This document shows, one piece after another, positions 8,543 to 16,654 of a DNA stretch of 64,000 nt. Position 1 is the first letter of the stretch. Every line of letters starts with the position of its first letter. Origin of the DNA: CAZOOM01 sp964460795 (GTDB taxonomy: Bacteria; Omnitrophota; Omnitrophia; Omnitrophales; Aquincolibacteriaceae). The position numbers and the translations under genes are program-made. The notes under the pieces were generated by a model. That model had not been told where the DNA came from. It did not search any database and saw only the letters and a list, made by a program, of their open reading frames with translations. The DNA is taken from positions 110,706 to 174,705 of the forward strand of contig CAYWRU010000001.1 of the NCBI GenBank assembly GCA_964460795.1. Direction: 5' to 3'.

Positions 8543-8878
8543 TTAACTGGACAGCGCGGCGGCAGTTTCATCCAGCACTTCGTCGACGGCGACCATCAGG
8601 TCCGCATGTCGGTTTGTGCGGTAGAACTCACCGGGCACGTTCCTAGTACTGTTTACCTCAAACCCCATAAGGGCGAGGATCGCGTAAACAACCTCGTGGG
8701 ATGGGTTCTTTACGCACTTATCCAACTCGAGAGCAACTGCCAGCGGGCAGTACGCACCATCGCGATAGTTCCATTCGTCTTGGCACATATCGCCTTCGTA
8801 GTTACGGATACGCTGAAGCTGTTCGACATTGAGTTGGCGCAGGTTGCGCTTCAATGCCGCCTTACGGGCATCTTCCAT
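8543..8878 (-). CDS. Small unknown protein (111 aa)
   Basis: Starts MEDARKAALKRNLRQLN. Helical N-terminus, then YRDGAYCPLAVALELDKCV and NSTRNVPGEFYRTNRHADLM. This resembles small phage proteins with a CPLAVAL core, but I cannot name the family. It lies between the gp88-like remnant and ruvC. Confidence 0.6.
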   Translation of the reverse strand: MEDARKAALKRNLRQLNVEQLQRIRNYEGDMCQDEWNYRDGAYCPLAVALELDKCVKNPSHEVVYAILALMGFEVNSTRNVPGEFYRTNRHADLMVAVDEVLDETAAALSS

Positions 8879-8880
8879 TT

Positions 8881-9575
8881 CTATGCCAACACTAGGTTGG
8901 CGCCTTTCTTTGTGTTGTACGAGCCGAAGCCTTTGAGTTGCTTCAGGACTTCGGATGCTTTAGAACCGGCCGGCTGCTGGCCGTGTAGGACGAGAGCGAA
9001 ACTACCGCCAGCAGTAGCGGCATGGTAGTCGTCGTGATCAATCTCGTAGACCGACTCGCCAACGCGTGCGTGGTGAGCGTCAATGATCTCGTGATCAACA
9101 AGAGCCGGGTTGACCACGATAGCCTCACGGAGACCGTGTTCCGAGATTAGATTGTCCTTAAAACCGCCACGGCTAGCAGTCAGCTGGAAGTTCTCTGGGA
9201 TATGTCCAAGCCGTTTCACCCAGAACGGAATGGACTTGGTATAGGCATAGAATAACACGTCGGGACGCACGGCTGCGTAGTTGAGCCACGTGTCGAAGTA
9301 TGCCTGGGTCTTGAAATCCCCACCGACGTGGATGCGAAGTACCTCGCAGCCCTTCGGGAAGTTGGCGTCGATGGCATCGACCGCTGCATCCATATCCAGA
9401 GCAGCTAGTTCGACCCATCCTGAATACGCCAGCCGTCTTCCGTCCTGACCGCCATTGAATGGCAATCCTTGGCGTACGGGCACGTGTACCCGCTCATGAG
9501 GCTGAACGTAAATACTTTCCGGTTTAGTCGCTTCTCCAATCCCTGAAGCTTTGCATTTGCCTTCCCGAACGACAA
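8881..9575 (-). pseudogene. Gene-product-88 family protein, broken into two frames
   Basis: The C-terminal piece (frame ending at 8881) carries the family core: LRIHVGGDFKTQAYFDTWL, YAYTKSIPFWVKRL, QLTASRGGFKDNL, and a Ser-Phe-Ala-Leu-Val-Leu-His-Gly-Gln-Gln-Pro-Ala-Gly ending. The N-terminal piece is in another frame (LSFGKANAKLQGLEKRLN, then FTFSLMSGYTCPYAKDCHS) and stops at a TAG near 9410. Family members normally have about 30 residues between the pieces that are absent here, so a deletion with a frame change is the simplest reading. The N-terminal piece also lacks an ATG; only a TTG at 9575 is available, directly after an HNH gene. The coordinates cover both pieces. Confidence 0.6.
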
Positions 9576-9588
9576 GTGTGGGACCGTA

Positions 9589-10041
9589 CTACTTCCTCTG
9601 GTATTGAACTGGCGTGTTAAGCGCCTTGGTTATGTTCCATCCGAGTTTGTCCAAGCGATCTCGCAGACATTCACGCTTCAAGCCAAATTCACTGGCCCAT
9701 TCTGTTAAGAGCTTTGACTGGCCTCTATAAACTAGACGCCGGCTTGTTCGCTTGTTCTTCGACTGCACGGAATTTGAAGCCCATCGACAGTTACCTGGAA
9801 AATATCCCTTAGTAACATCGATACGATCGAGTGTTGTGCCTTCTGGTCGCTTTCCCATGTGTGCAAAGAAATTATCAAATCCACCTGGACCGAGCCACTC
9901 TTTGCAAACAGTTATGCCGATTGCTCCGTACGTTTTCCAGTTTTTATGCGTCGGATGCGTACATCTATTTACCATAGCACGCCAGCTGTTCCACTCTGGC
10001 GATGTCGATCCGTTTTTAGTGTGGCCATGGGTAGTGCTCAT
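9589..10041 (-). CDS. HNH homing endonuclease
   Basis: 150 residues of the common phage HNH type: SPEWNSWRAMVNRC, YGAIGITVCKEWLGPGGFDNFFAHMG, TTLDRIDVTKGYFPGNCRWASNSVQ, then a basic DNA-binding tail. It is free-standing, starts in an ATGA overlap with the exonuclease gene and ends just before the damaged 5' end of the gp88-like gene. This suggests its arrival may have broken that gene. Confidence 0.85.
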   Translation of the reverse strand: MSTTHGHTKNGSTSPEWNSWRAMVNRCTHPTHKNWKTYGAIGITVCKEWLGPGGFDNFFAHMGKRPEGTTLDRIDVTKGYFPGNCRWASNSVQSKNKRTSRRLVYRGQSKLLTEWASEFGLKRECLRDRLDKLGWNITKALNTPVQYQRK

Positions 10042-10847
10042 GTCGCCTCTATGATCTTACGCATTTCTTCGAAAACCAAATGACAAACGTGACTGTCTTC
10101 ACCAGCGCCATGGAGTAACTTTAGATCAATACCGTAGATCTCCTCTAAGTTATATTTGGCGGCGCAGTGCTCGATATTCCATTTGACGCCTTTGCGGACA
10201 TAGTGCGCCACGCGCTTAAAGTATGTACGCAATGTTTCGTCGTCAAATGCGATCATGCCCAGCTGGCTGGATTTCTCCAGTCCGCCGACATCGATCATTA
10301 CGTCCGAATCAAACTCAAATCGTTCGCCAAGAAACTCTTCAGTTTGGCATGCAAAGAATTCCGCGTCGAAGGCGTAGCTGTTTTGTCCGAGGAAGAAGCC
10401 GCCGCCGTTGTGGATGCGGGCAAATAGATCGAAGTAGAACGCCAGAACCTCTTCCGGCTGTTTGCCTTCGTTACGTAGACGGTCGTAGGTAATGTGGAAG
10501 TGTCGGCCAGAGGGGTTGCCATCGGCATCGAATTCAACATCTTTCTTCACCTGTTCAAGGTGCTCTTTCAACCATCCTTGGTGTACATGTTTACTACGTG
10601 TCCAATCCAGGAGCGTAGATGCGCGGTGCACTGGTTCACGGTCGTGAACAACGCAGTGACCGATTTCTAAGATTAGGTCATCGTCTCGACGAAAGCCGGT
10701 CGTCTCCAAATCCCAGCAACAGTAGTTACTAGGAAGTGGAGCACGAAACCGACGCCTGAAGTACTCGGCAAAGTGCTTAAGCACGTCTGCCGGCCCCAGG
10801 TCTTCGTTACGAGGACGAGACGGCTTGCGCGGTGCTCGCTTCGCCAT
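10038..10847 (-). CDS. DnaQ-like 3'-5' exonuclease (DEDDh)
   Basis: 269 residues from MAKRAPRKPSRPRNE; the start at 10847 has GGAAA upstream and overlaps the previous gene by 41 nt. Exo I is WDLETTGF, Exo II is NSYAFDAEFF, and Exo III is the segment HGAGEDSHVCHLVFEEM, whose His-x4-Asp pattern marks the DEDDh class. A basic N-terminal tail precedes the domain. Likely role: proofreading-type or recombination-associated exonuclease; there is no link to one polymerase. Confidence 0.82.
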   Translation of the reverse strand: MAKRAPRKPSRPRNEDLGPADVLKHFAEYFRRRFRAPLPSNYCCWDLETTGFRRDDDLILEIGHCVVHDREPVHRASTLLDWTRSKHVHQGWLKEHLEQVKKDVEFDADGNPSGRHFHITYDRLRNEGKQPEEVLAFYFDLFARIHNGGGFFLGQNSYAFDAEFFACQTEEFLGERFEFDSDVMIDVGGLEKSSQLGMIAFDDETLRTYFKRVAHYVRKGVKWNIEHCAAKYNLEEIYGIDLKLLHGAGEDSHVCHLVFEEMRKIIEAT

Positions 10848-11286
10848 TCGTCTTTCCGTAGAGGTTGTCCAAAGCTTCCTTATGAATTTTCGCAATGTCT
10901 TCAGGCTTGTCGCCAAGCTTGGTCGTATCGCGCAGGGCCAGGAAGAATTGTCCCGTTACCACGGTGCCGAGCATAGCCATGTAGGCGACTTGCGCCTCTA
11001 CAGCTACGTCGAACCAGCCCGCGTCCCGCAGGACATCCGAAAGCTGAGCGTCCGGATTATCGCAGGAATTGTTGAGGAACGTGATGTAGGCCACGTTGGC
11101 CTTCTCTAGCTCCTCAGGCGTACAGCCGCGGCTTTCCGCGTATGCGGTAAGCTCAGGCCAAGTATCGCGGTTAAAGCGCCCGCACACGGTCTTAACGGCG
11201 CCTGTGTAGGCATACCGTAGATCGCGTTGTGGGGCGTATGGGAGCGCGTCAACGCCGCCGCCCATTGGTCGAATCTGGATTGACAT
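10807..11286 (-). CDS. Unknown protein (159 aa)
   Basis: Starts MSIQIRPMGGGVDALPYAP. Mostly helical with an Ala-rich middle (FDVAVEAQVAYMAMLGTVVTGQFFLALRD), which is only weakly hydrophobic, and a charged tail. Lies between the VWA gene and the exonuclease gene. Function unknown. Confidence 0.65.
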   Translation of the reverse strand: MSIQIRPMGGGVDALPYAPQRDLRYAYTGAVKTVCGRFNRDTWPELTAYAESRGCTPEELEKANVAYITFLNNSCDNPDAQLSDVLRDAGWFDVAVEAQVAYMAMLGTVVTGQFFLALRDTTKLGDKPEDIAKIHKEALDNLYGKTNGEASTAQAVSSS

Positions 11287-11294
11287 AGGTCACC

Positions 11295-12047
11295 TTAGGC
11301 TTGGTTATTGGATTCAGGCTGCGCAGCCGGCGTCGAAGCAAGGTGCGCATTCATGGTCTTGAGGCTGCCGTCGGTCGAGCACATTACGGCGTCCGCCGCG
11401 ATACCCATATCACGCGCAGTATCAAACTTGCCGCGATAGCTCTTAACGCCGCTGCTCAAAGCCGCAAAAGCGGATGTGCACTCGGCCTTCGAGCTTCCAT
11501 AGTTCATCGTATTGCCGGCATTGATACCGTAGGACCGACCAGCAAGAACGGCGTCCTGGTTGGTACCGATGTACATGAAGTTCCAGCTATACACGTCCTG
11601 CTGATGCGTGATGCGGCTACGGGTTTGCTCCGGTCCATACATAGGCCCGGCCAGGTAGCTGGCGTTCTCCATGCCGTCCGTCATGATCACAAACAAGACC
11701 TTACCGGGTCGAGTATGTTCGGGCATGTCGGCGAGGCGCTTGCCGGTTTCGTCGATGGCGCGGCAGATGGCCATCCGCAACGCGGTACTACCGCGCGGCA
11801 CAAACTTCTCACGAGTCAGCTTCGGCACCTGATTGATATCTACGCCGGAAAAGGCGAGGGCATCAGGTGTTTCGTAGCTTTCATACTTGTCGTCAAACTG
11901 AATGAGCGAGACAACGGCACGGCCCTGTTCCTTCTTTTGATCCTCGATAAACGTGTTGAAACCGTTGATGGTTTCATCGCGTCGTTCCGACATGGAGCCG
12001 CTGCGATCGAGGATGAAGGTGATGTCCGTGTACTGCATATTAGGCAT
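11295..12047 (-). CDS. VWA-domain protein
   Basis: 250 residues from MPNMQYTDITF; this start has AAGGA 6 nt upstream. It is a single von Willebrand A domain with an intact metal site: ILDRSGSMS (DxSxS), PRGSTALRMA (Thr) and IMTDGMENA (Asp). Cytosolic: no signal or membrane segment. Such domains mediate metal-dependent protein contacts. The partner is unknown; it is a second, separate VWA from the one in the Ro60-like protein at 53900-55555. Confidence 0.82.
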   Translation of the reverse strand: MPNMQYTDITFILDRSGSMSERRDETINGFNTFIEDQKKEQGRAVVSLIQFDDKYESYETPDALAFSGVDINQVPKLTREKFVPRGSTALRMAICRAIDETGKRLADMPEHTRPGKVLFVIMTDGMENASYLAGPMYGPEQTRSRITHQQDVYSWNFMYIGTNQDAVLAGRSYGINAGNTMNYGSSKAECTSAFAALSSGVKSYRGKFDTARDMGIAADAVMCSTDGSLKTMNAHLASTPAAQPESNNQA

Positions 12048-12049
12048 AA

Positions 12050-12613
12050 CTATTCCTTTGCGGTTAACAATTCTTCCGGACACCCTTGCAACCGCAGAGC
12101 CTGGGCAAGATCCGGTGGTTTGTGGTCCTTAGGCTTGATCCATTTCCCGGTATCGGGATGACGGTATCCGCCTGGACCGAACTTTTCTAAGTTGTTTTCG
12201 TTTACAAGAGCCTGTGGAACATAGTCTCGCACTCCGAAAGCGACGAGCGTTCCCTTTGTTACGACCTCTACATCGCAGCAGCCGTCCACGAGTTCGACAA
12301 TGTCCGCCGGCCTGGAAATTTTGAAGCCAAGGTCTTTGAAGTCCGGTATGGCTTCATCGCCGAAGCCCTCGACGTACATCAGCACGTCAACGCCGAGCCC
12401 TCGGTTAATCGTCTCCAAAGCTTCTTCCAGGATGAGCCTGGCCCGGAGTAAGCGTACTTCGTCGCTTGGGATTGTCGGATTGTCCGGCACTTCCTGGCCG
12501 GCTAGGCGCATGAACGACTCGATCTGATGCATCGACGGACTTTTCGAGCGTGCGTATGCCGGGTGCTCCGCTGCCGTCGCTAGTCGATCGATCTTCAACG
12601 GTTTTGATTCCAA
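12050..12613 (-). CDS. MazG/HisE-like nucleotide pyrophosphohydrolase
   Basis: About 187 residues. Start taken at the TTG at 12613, which has GAGG 6 nt upstream; the next ATG is at 12532. The core (ARLILEEALETINRGLG, then ADIVELVDGCCDVEVVTKGTLVAFGV) is the all-alpha MazG-like fold, with the EExxE and ExxD metal ligands on its first and second helix pairs. Similar phage proteins hydrolyse (d)NTPs or ppGpp-like alarmones. The start is approximate. Confidence 0.75.
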   Translation of the reverse strand: MESKPLKIDRLATAAEHPAYARSKSPSMHQIESFMRLAGQEVPDNPTIPSDEVRLLRARLILEEALETINRGLGVDVLMYVEGFGDEAIPDFKDLGFKISRPADIVELVDGCCDVEVVTKGTLVAFGVRDYVPQALVNENNLEKFGPGGYRHPDTGKWIKPKDHKPPDLAQALRLQGCPEELLTAKE

Positions 12614-12636
12614 TGTGTACCTCAAACGGTGTTACT

Positions 12637-13524
12637 TTAAGTCTTTGCATGCCGGACATTTGTCTTATCCTTCAGATGCTCGAAATGGCACTCAATACAG
12701 TGCTTTTGCTTTTTGCGTGCCGGGTCGAACCACTGCTCATCGCCGCAACGCGGACACACTCGGCTTTCATACGTCAGCGGATGGCACGCAGCCGGGCAGT
12801 CGCGATAGCCGATAGGGCAAAGATGGCACGGATGGTCAAAACCCTGCGGGCACTCGAATCCACCCGGCAACCGTGCTCTGGCGACTAGCAATCTGCGATT
12901 GTACGCGATGATGGAATTCGGCTCTTCTTCGATACCCAGCTCGAAGTACGGCTTGGCGCCGCTTTTTGCGGCTTCAAGCAGCACGTGCATGCGTAGTCCG
13001 ACAAACTGCGCGGGGTGCTTATACGGATACTTTCCCCAAGGGGCTGAAAAGCCCAAGTGAGCGGACCGATATCGGCATCGAGACGAATTCCATATCGTGT
13101 CCAGTATCATGGGACAGGGCGAGCCTGCCAAGACCCTGACTACGAATTTTGTGGCAAACTCGCCAAATCGCGTAATAGTTGGATAGGACTCGATGATCTG
13201 TACCGGTACTACTTCATCCGACGGTTGAGACACCCACTTATTAACAGCTTTACCGTCTCGCAGTTTGTCCACGTTGCCAGCTAGACGCCACGCAATTTCG
13301 TTAAGACTGTCGCGTGTGAAGTCCTGACCAGCCAGCGCTATAAGCGACTGCCTGACGGCTGAGCGCGGCGTGGGCTCCGGTAAGTGACTCCATACCGTAC
13401 TGACGAATTGGTTGAATGTTTTGCCGGTCAGCTTACGTCCGATGTAATCGACAAAGACTTCGCTGTACTCAATCTTGCGCCGTAGGCGACAGGCCTGCGC
13501 TAGCGTGTACGGTTTCATCTTCAA
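12637..13524 (-). CDS. Unknown zinc-finger protein (295 aa)
   Basis: Helical N-terminal half. The C-terminal third carries two Cys clusters: CHLCPIGYRDCPAACH and CPRCGDEQWFDPARKKQ followed by CIEC, a likely zinc ribbon. Overlaps the upstream gene by 56 nt. Probably nucleic-acid or protein binding; no family recognised. Confidence 0.65.
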   Translation of the reverse strand: MKMKPYTLAQACRLRRKIEYSEVFVDYIGRKLTGKTFNQFVSTVWSHLPEPTPRSAVRQSLIALAGQDFTRDSLNEIAWRLAGNVDKLRDGKAVNKWVSQPSDEVVPVQIIESYPTITRFGEFATKFVVRVLAGSPCPMILDTIWNSSRCRYRSAHLGFSAPWGKYPYKHPAQFVGLRMHVLLEAAKSGAKPYFELGIEEEPNSIIAYNRRLLVARARLPGGFECPQGFDHPCHLCPIGYRDCPAACHPLTYESRVCPRCGDEQWFDPARKKQKHCIECHFEHLKDKTNVRHAKT

Positions 13525-13960
13525 TACCTTCCATCAAATCGTAGTAGTCCGACAGCGGCATCCGCTCATGCCATTCGTCCTTAGTGATAACCAGTGCTTC
13601 CTTTGTTTCGTCGTTGCGGTAGACGGCCTGCTTTCCTTTTACTATCCACAGGTACCAGGGTTCGCCTGGTCCTATGGTCGGGAAGCCGGCAGCGGCCATG
13701 GCTGCTAGCACTTTACGCGTATCCGCCATGAGATGCTCTGAACTCGCGCCAAGATCTATGGCTCGAACAAGCGACTCGATCACAGCCTTGCTGCGCCGAT
13801 ATTCTCCATATTGGTTAGGAGCATCTACGGTCCACTCGCCGACCATCACACGTTGCTCTGTGCTGCCTCCGAACGTGCCGACAATGTACAGCTTAAGCGT
13901 GTTACCTGTAATGACCTCTTGGATCCGAAATCCGTCGCGTTCGATAAATTCCTCAGACAT
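13469..13960 (-). CDS. Unknown protein (163 aa)
   Basis: Starts MSEEFIERDGFRI. The start is preceded by the repeated element GTGAACGCGCGGA, which ends in a GGAG-type ribosome site. Residues 15-45 look like beta strands, and DEWHERMPLSDYYDLMEG is helical. Function unknown. Confidence 0.65.
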   Translation of the reverse strand: MSEEFIERDGFRIQEVITGNTLKLYIVGTFGGSTEQRVMVGEWTVDAPNQYGEYRRSKAVIESLVRAIDLGASSEHLMADTRKVLAAMAAAGFPTIGPGEPWYLWIVKGKQAVYRNDETKEALVITKDEWHERMPLSDYYDLMEGIEDETVHASAGLSPTAQD

Positions 13961-13981
13961 AGTCTCCGCGCGTTCACTTTG

Positions 13982-14338
13982 TTAGTGAAGCAGTCCTCCT
14001 AGTTCGATATATAGCTCTGCGAGCTTGTTTGTTGTTTCCGCATACTGCCGGGCGATATCGTTTGCGAACTGCTCAAGCAGGCCGCGGTACATGTCCGGCG
14101 TAATAGCGATCTTTACGGTAGTGATATCCTCGTGCCCGATGGGCACGTACACTTCAGGCCCAATGACCTTGGATACAGGATCATCGTTACCTTCTAAGGC
14201 AGCGGCCACGATATCGTATTCGTGCCCCAGTTGAGCCCACTTATTGTAGGCCTCTACGATTTCGGCTTGCACAAGCAGCGCATCTCGCGGCGGTGCCGCC
14301 TCGGCGGACCCTAGTGTAAATTCTCCCTTTTCGCCCAC
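13982..14338 (-). CDS. Unknown protein (118 aa)
   Basis: Starts MGEKGEFTLGSAEA. Mostly helical and acidic; one strand segment (EVYVPIGHEDITTVKIAIT). No motif recognised. It sits 2 nt after the stop of the previous gene, so they are probably co-translated. Confidence 0.6.
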   Translation of the reverse strand: MGEKGEFTLGSAEAAPPRDALLVQAEIVEAYNKWAQLGHEYDIVAAALEGNDDPVSKVIGPEVYVPIGHEDITTVKIAITPDMYRGLLEQFANDIARQYAETTNKLAELYIELGGLLH

Positions 14339-14339
14339 G

Positions 14340-14762
14340 TTAAATCCTTACGGCTACGCCGCAGTAGAACTCAAACTTGTTTTCAACTTGAAACACGTTA
14401 CCTAGGACGAGAACAAGTTTGTCTTTCTCGCCTAGTTGCGGCAGGCCGGCTAGCGTTACTGCTCCGATCTGCAGGCCGGCGCCGTACAGGGCATCCGGTG
14501 TAGTCTCTGTTGTTTCGTATTTGAACAGAGGGATAGCGACGAACTCGCCTTGCTTGGTTGTAGCCCAATTAAACTCCGGCTTGCCGTCCTTGACGGCTAC
14601 ACGCGATTGGGGGACATACCACACTCCGTCAGCGGCCGGGTCGGCGGCTAGGAAAGGCGTATCGCTTTTCGGCCTAACGTCGCGACGAATAATAGCCGTC
14701 GGAACCGTTATGCCTTTTAAGAGAGCATCAGTTACATCGATGCGCTCAATCTGAACATGCAT
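14340..14762 (-). CDS. Unknown beta-rich protein (140 aa)
   Basis: Starts MHVQIERIDVTDALLKG and overlaps the glycosyltransferase stop by 17 nt. Predicted beta-rich (VPTAIIRRDV, QGEFVAIPLFKY, KLVLVLGNVFQVENKFEFYCGVAV). It could be a small accessory or structural protein; nothing decides. Confidence 0.6.
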   Translation of the reverse strand: MHVQIERIDVTDALLKGITVPTAIIRRDVRPKSDTPFLAADPAADGVWYVPQSRVAVKDGKPEFNWATTKQGEFVAIPLFKYETTETTPDALYGAGLQIGAVTLAGLPQLGEKDKLVLVLGNVFQVENKFEFYCGVAVRI

Positions 14763-15573
14763 TCTGCGGCTCCGGTAAAAATTGCGTTATTTGAATTAGA
14801 AAGTGTTGGTGAGATGTGTCGATCGGCGTGCCGTCATATTTGGCACCAAGGCGATCATCGGTTGTATCGCCCCGCCGCACGGCTTTGCTGTGGTTACCGG
14901 CGGCGTCGGCATTGATTCTGACGCCGTCGTCAAAGCGCGCTATCCGCCCGCCTACGTGGCGGCACATCTCGCCCAGCATTGAATCACCGCCGTTATGGCG
15001 AAGCTCAGGCCAAGGGTAGTTGTGCGCGGCTAGAAACGCGCGCCTGGCCACCCACCACGCGCCCTGTACAAAACGGAAAGCCGGCTTATTGGATTTACCG
15101 CTAGGCGGCGGTCCAACAGTCTCGTTGAACCACATCTGCGACATTACCCAATTCCATTGCCGACCTTGCATGGGCATCTCCCAGCCGGCCTGGCCGACTA
15201 AGTCGTGCGTAGACGCAACGTCGTATACCTTATCAATCCAATCAGGATCTTCGTTGGTCAGATACGAATCGTCGTCAAACCACATAACAAGATCGGCCGG
15301 CTTTGGAATAGGCGGCTCGGTGTATAGCATCCGACGCATGATCGGATACTTGTACCGGTTTACAGGTGTTTCGAAAATGTAGACCGGTACTCCGGCTTTA
15401 CGTCGTTCTTCGGCCCAGGCATAGGCAAGATTGCGCGTTTCGGGAGAAACGGCATTAAGGCCCACCCTGTAATCTCGGACACGACGAGGCGTACCGATAG
15501 CGATACTGTTAAGACAGCGAGCAGCAAGAGAGTGGTGGTCACCATATAAAAGCACACAAACAGAAAAGTCCAT
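14746..15573 (-). CDS. Family 2-like glycosyltransferase (GT-A fold)
   Basis: 275 residues. The N-terminus is a typical GT2 first strand and helix (FSVCVLLYGDHHSLAARCLNSI). The metal-binding acidic triplet follows in VMWFDDDSYLTNEDP, and a later RFVQGAWWVARRAFLAAHNYPWPEL segment fits the acceptor side. Phages use such enzymes to glycosylate DNA bases, virion proteins or host surface glycans. The acceptor cannot be read here. No membrane segment. Confidence 0.78.
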   Translation of the reverse strand: MDFSVCVLLYGDHHSLAARCLNSIAIGTPRRVRDYRVGLNAVSPETRNLAYAWAEERRKAGVPVYIFETPVNRYKYPIMRRMLYTEPPIPKPADLVMWFDDDSYLTNEDPDWIDKVYDVASTHDLVGQAGWEMPMQGRQWNWVMSQMWFNETVGPPPSGKSNKPAFRFVQGAWWVARRAFLAAHNYPWPELRHNGGDSMLGEMCRHVGGRIARFDDGVRINADAAGNHSKAVRRGDTTDDRLGAKYDGTPIDTSHQHFLIQITQFLPEPQNACSD

Positions 15574-15608
15574 AAAAGGACACGGAGGGATCAGTGTGAT
15601 CCCTCCGT
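15574..15608 (-). terminator. Rho-independent terminator
   Basis: Perfect 12-bp stem (ACGGAGGGATCA / TGATCCCTCCGT) with a 3-nt loop, followed on the minus strand by GTCCTTTTATG. The T-run touches the start codon of the glycosyltransferase, so that gene must be reached by read-through or a promoter inside the hairpin region. Confidence 0.8.
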
Positions 15609-15627
15609 TTGACGCTCCAGGGGGTTC

Positions 15628-16647
15628 TTAGTTAGCGACCGGCCGGCGAGTAGCCGTCACGGGTTTCCGGGAAGGACGATGCGTGATGATTTCTTCAACC
15701 TCGTTCTCAAGGTCTTCGTCCTCATCTTCGTCTTCGTCTTCGTCTTCGTCTTCGTCTTCGTCTTCGTCCTCCGACTCTTCGTCATCTTCGTAGTCGGTGT
15801 CGATGATTTCCTCGTCATCCTCCTCCAGTTCCTCTTCCTCGCCGGAGTCCTGATCTACGATAGTCAAGACTTTGCCTTTCTTGGTGGCCACGCGATCCTT
15901 GTCACGCAGCATTCCAAGAACGCGCTCTTCGGCCGTATTGAGGCGACGGAGGCCGGCTTTGATGAAGGCCTCAAGCTCAGTAAGCCGCGAGCGGGCTACG
16001 TCGATATCGTCGACAAGCGCGTCATTTACGGCCTCAGGCCCGGCTTTATCCAACGCATTGAACAGGCGGCTCTCGTAGTCCTTTTGCTTGGCTACGATGG
16101 ACGTGGCCTGCTTTGTAAGCTGCTTCAAGACGGTATGCACCTTACGCGCCGGAATCGGCTCATCCTCGTCACGACTGTGATCGAGCTTTGCCGCCACCAT
16201 TTCGTCCAATTCGCGAGTCGTCATAGCTTCGGCTACGCAGCGCTTGAGGCACTGTTCGCGCAACCGGACATTTTCGATACCGGACAACGTACGGAATTGG
16301 CTCCAGGTAACGGCTTGGCCGTTGGCGGTCGATTCTTCAATAGCAGCCGTGACTTGTTCCTTCGAGAAAGCGGACACGAAGTCTGCCATTTGATACAGCA
16401 CACGGACATTCAACATGAGCGCGTCAGCCAGCTGCTGCGTGGCGCCGTCTCCGTATGTATCCACCCGCGGTGTTTCGCGGATCTTCTTGATCATCGTGCC
16501 CCAGTCGTACCGGGTCATGATGTCTTGTTTGTTGGTGTCGGTGAGACCCTTCTGGATCTTGTAGTACACCTTCTGCAATGCCGGCGTCATCGCCTCTACG
16601 ATTTCGTTTGTGCGGGCTACGACGGCGGGTACTTTTTCTTTAGCCAT
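15628..16647 (-). CDS. Unknown protein with DUF1016-like middle and Glu/Asp repeat tail
   Basis: 339 residues from MAKEKVPAVVARTNE, with AGGAG 6 nt upstream. Helical region 10-160 (YDWGTMIKKIRETP, YGDGATQQLADAL, VTWSQFRTLSGI, MTTRELDEMVAAKL) has the order of elements of DUF1016-type N-terminal domains, but the similarity is weak. Residues about 275-320 are a run of Glu-Asp repeats coded by tandem GAAGAC, ending in an Arg/Pro-rich tail. Acidic runs like this occur in DNA-mimic or chaperone-like proteins; here it is inference. Confidence 0.6.
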   Translation of the reverse strand: MAKEKVPAVVARTNEIVEAMTPALQKVYYKIQKGLTDTNKQDIMTRYDWGTMIKKIRETPRVDTYGDGATQQLADALMLNVRVLYQMADFVSAFSKEQVTAAIEESTANGQAVTWSQFRTLSGIENVRLREQCLKRCVAEAMTTRELDEMVAAKLDHSRDEDEPIPARKVHTVLKQLTKQATSIVAKQKDYESRLFNALDKAGPEAVNDALVDDIDVARSRLTELEAFIKAGLRRLNTAEERVLGMLRDKDRVATKKGKVLTIVDQDSGEEEELEEDDEEIIDTDYEDDEESEDEDEDEDEDEDEDEDEDEDLENEVEEIITHRPSRKPVTATRRPVAN

Positions 16648-16654
16648 ATGGCTC

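Noticed and set aside
9404..9412. Amber read-through as the explanation for the split gp88-like gene
   Set aside because: The frame after the TAG has no gp88 sequence; the family continues in a different frame, so suppression would not restore it.
11301..12161. Plus-strand frame of 286 codons opposite the VWA gene
   Set aside because: Shadow of a gene with clear MIDAS motifs; no ribosome site.
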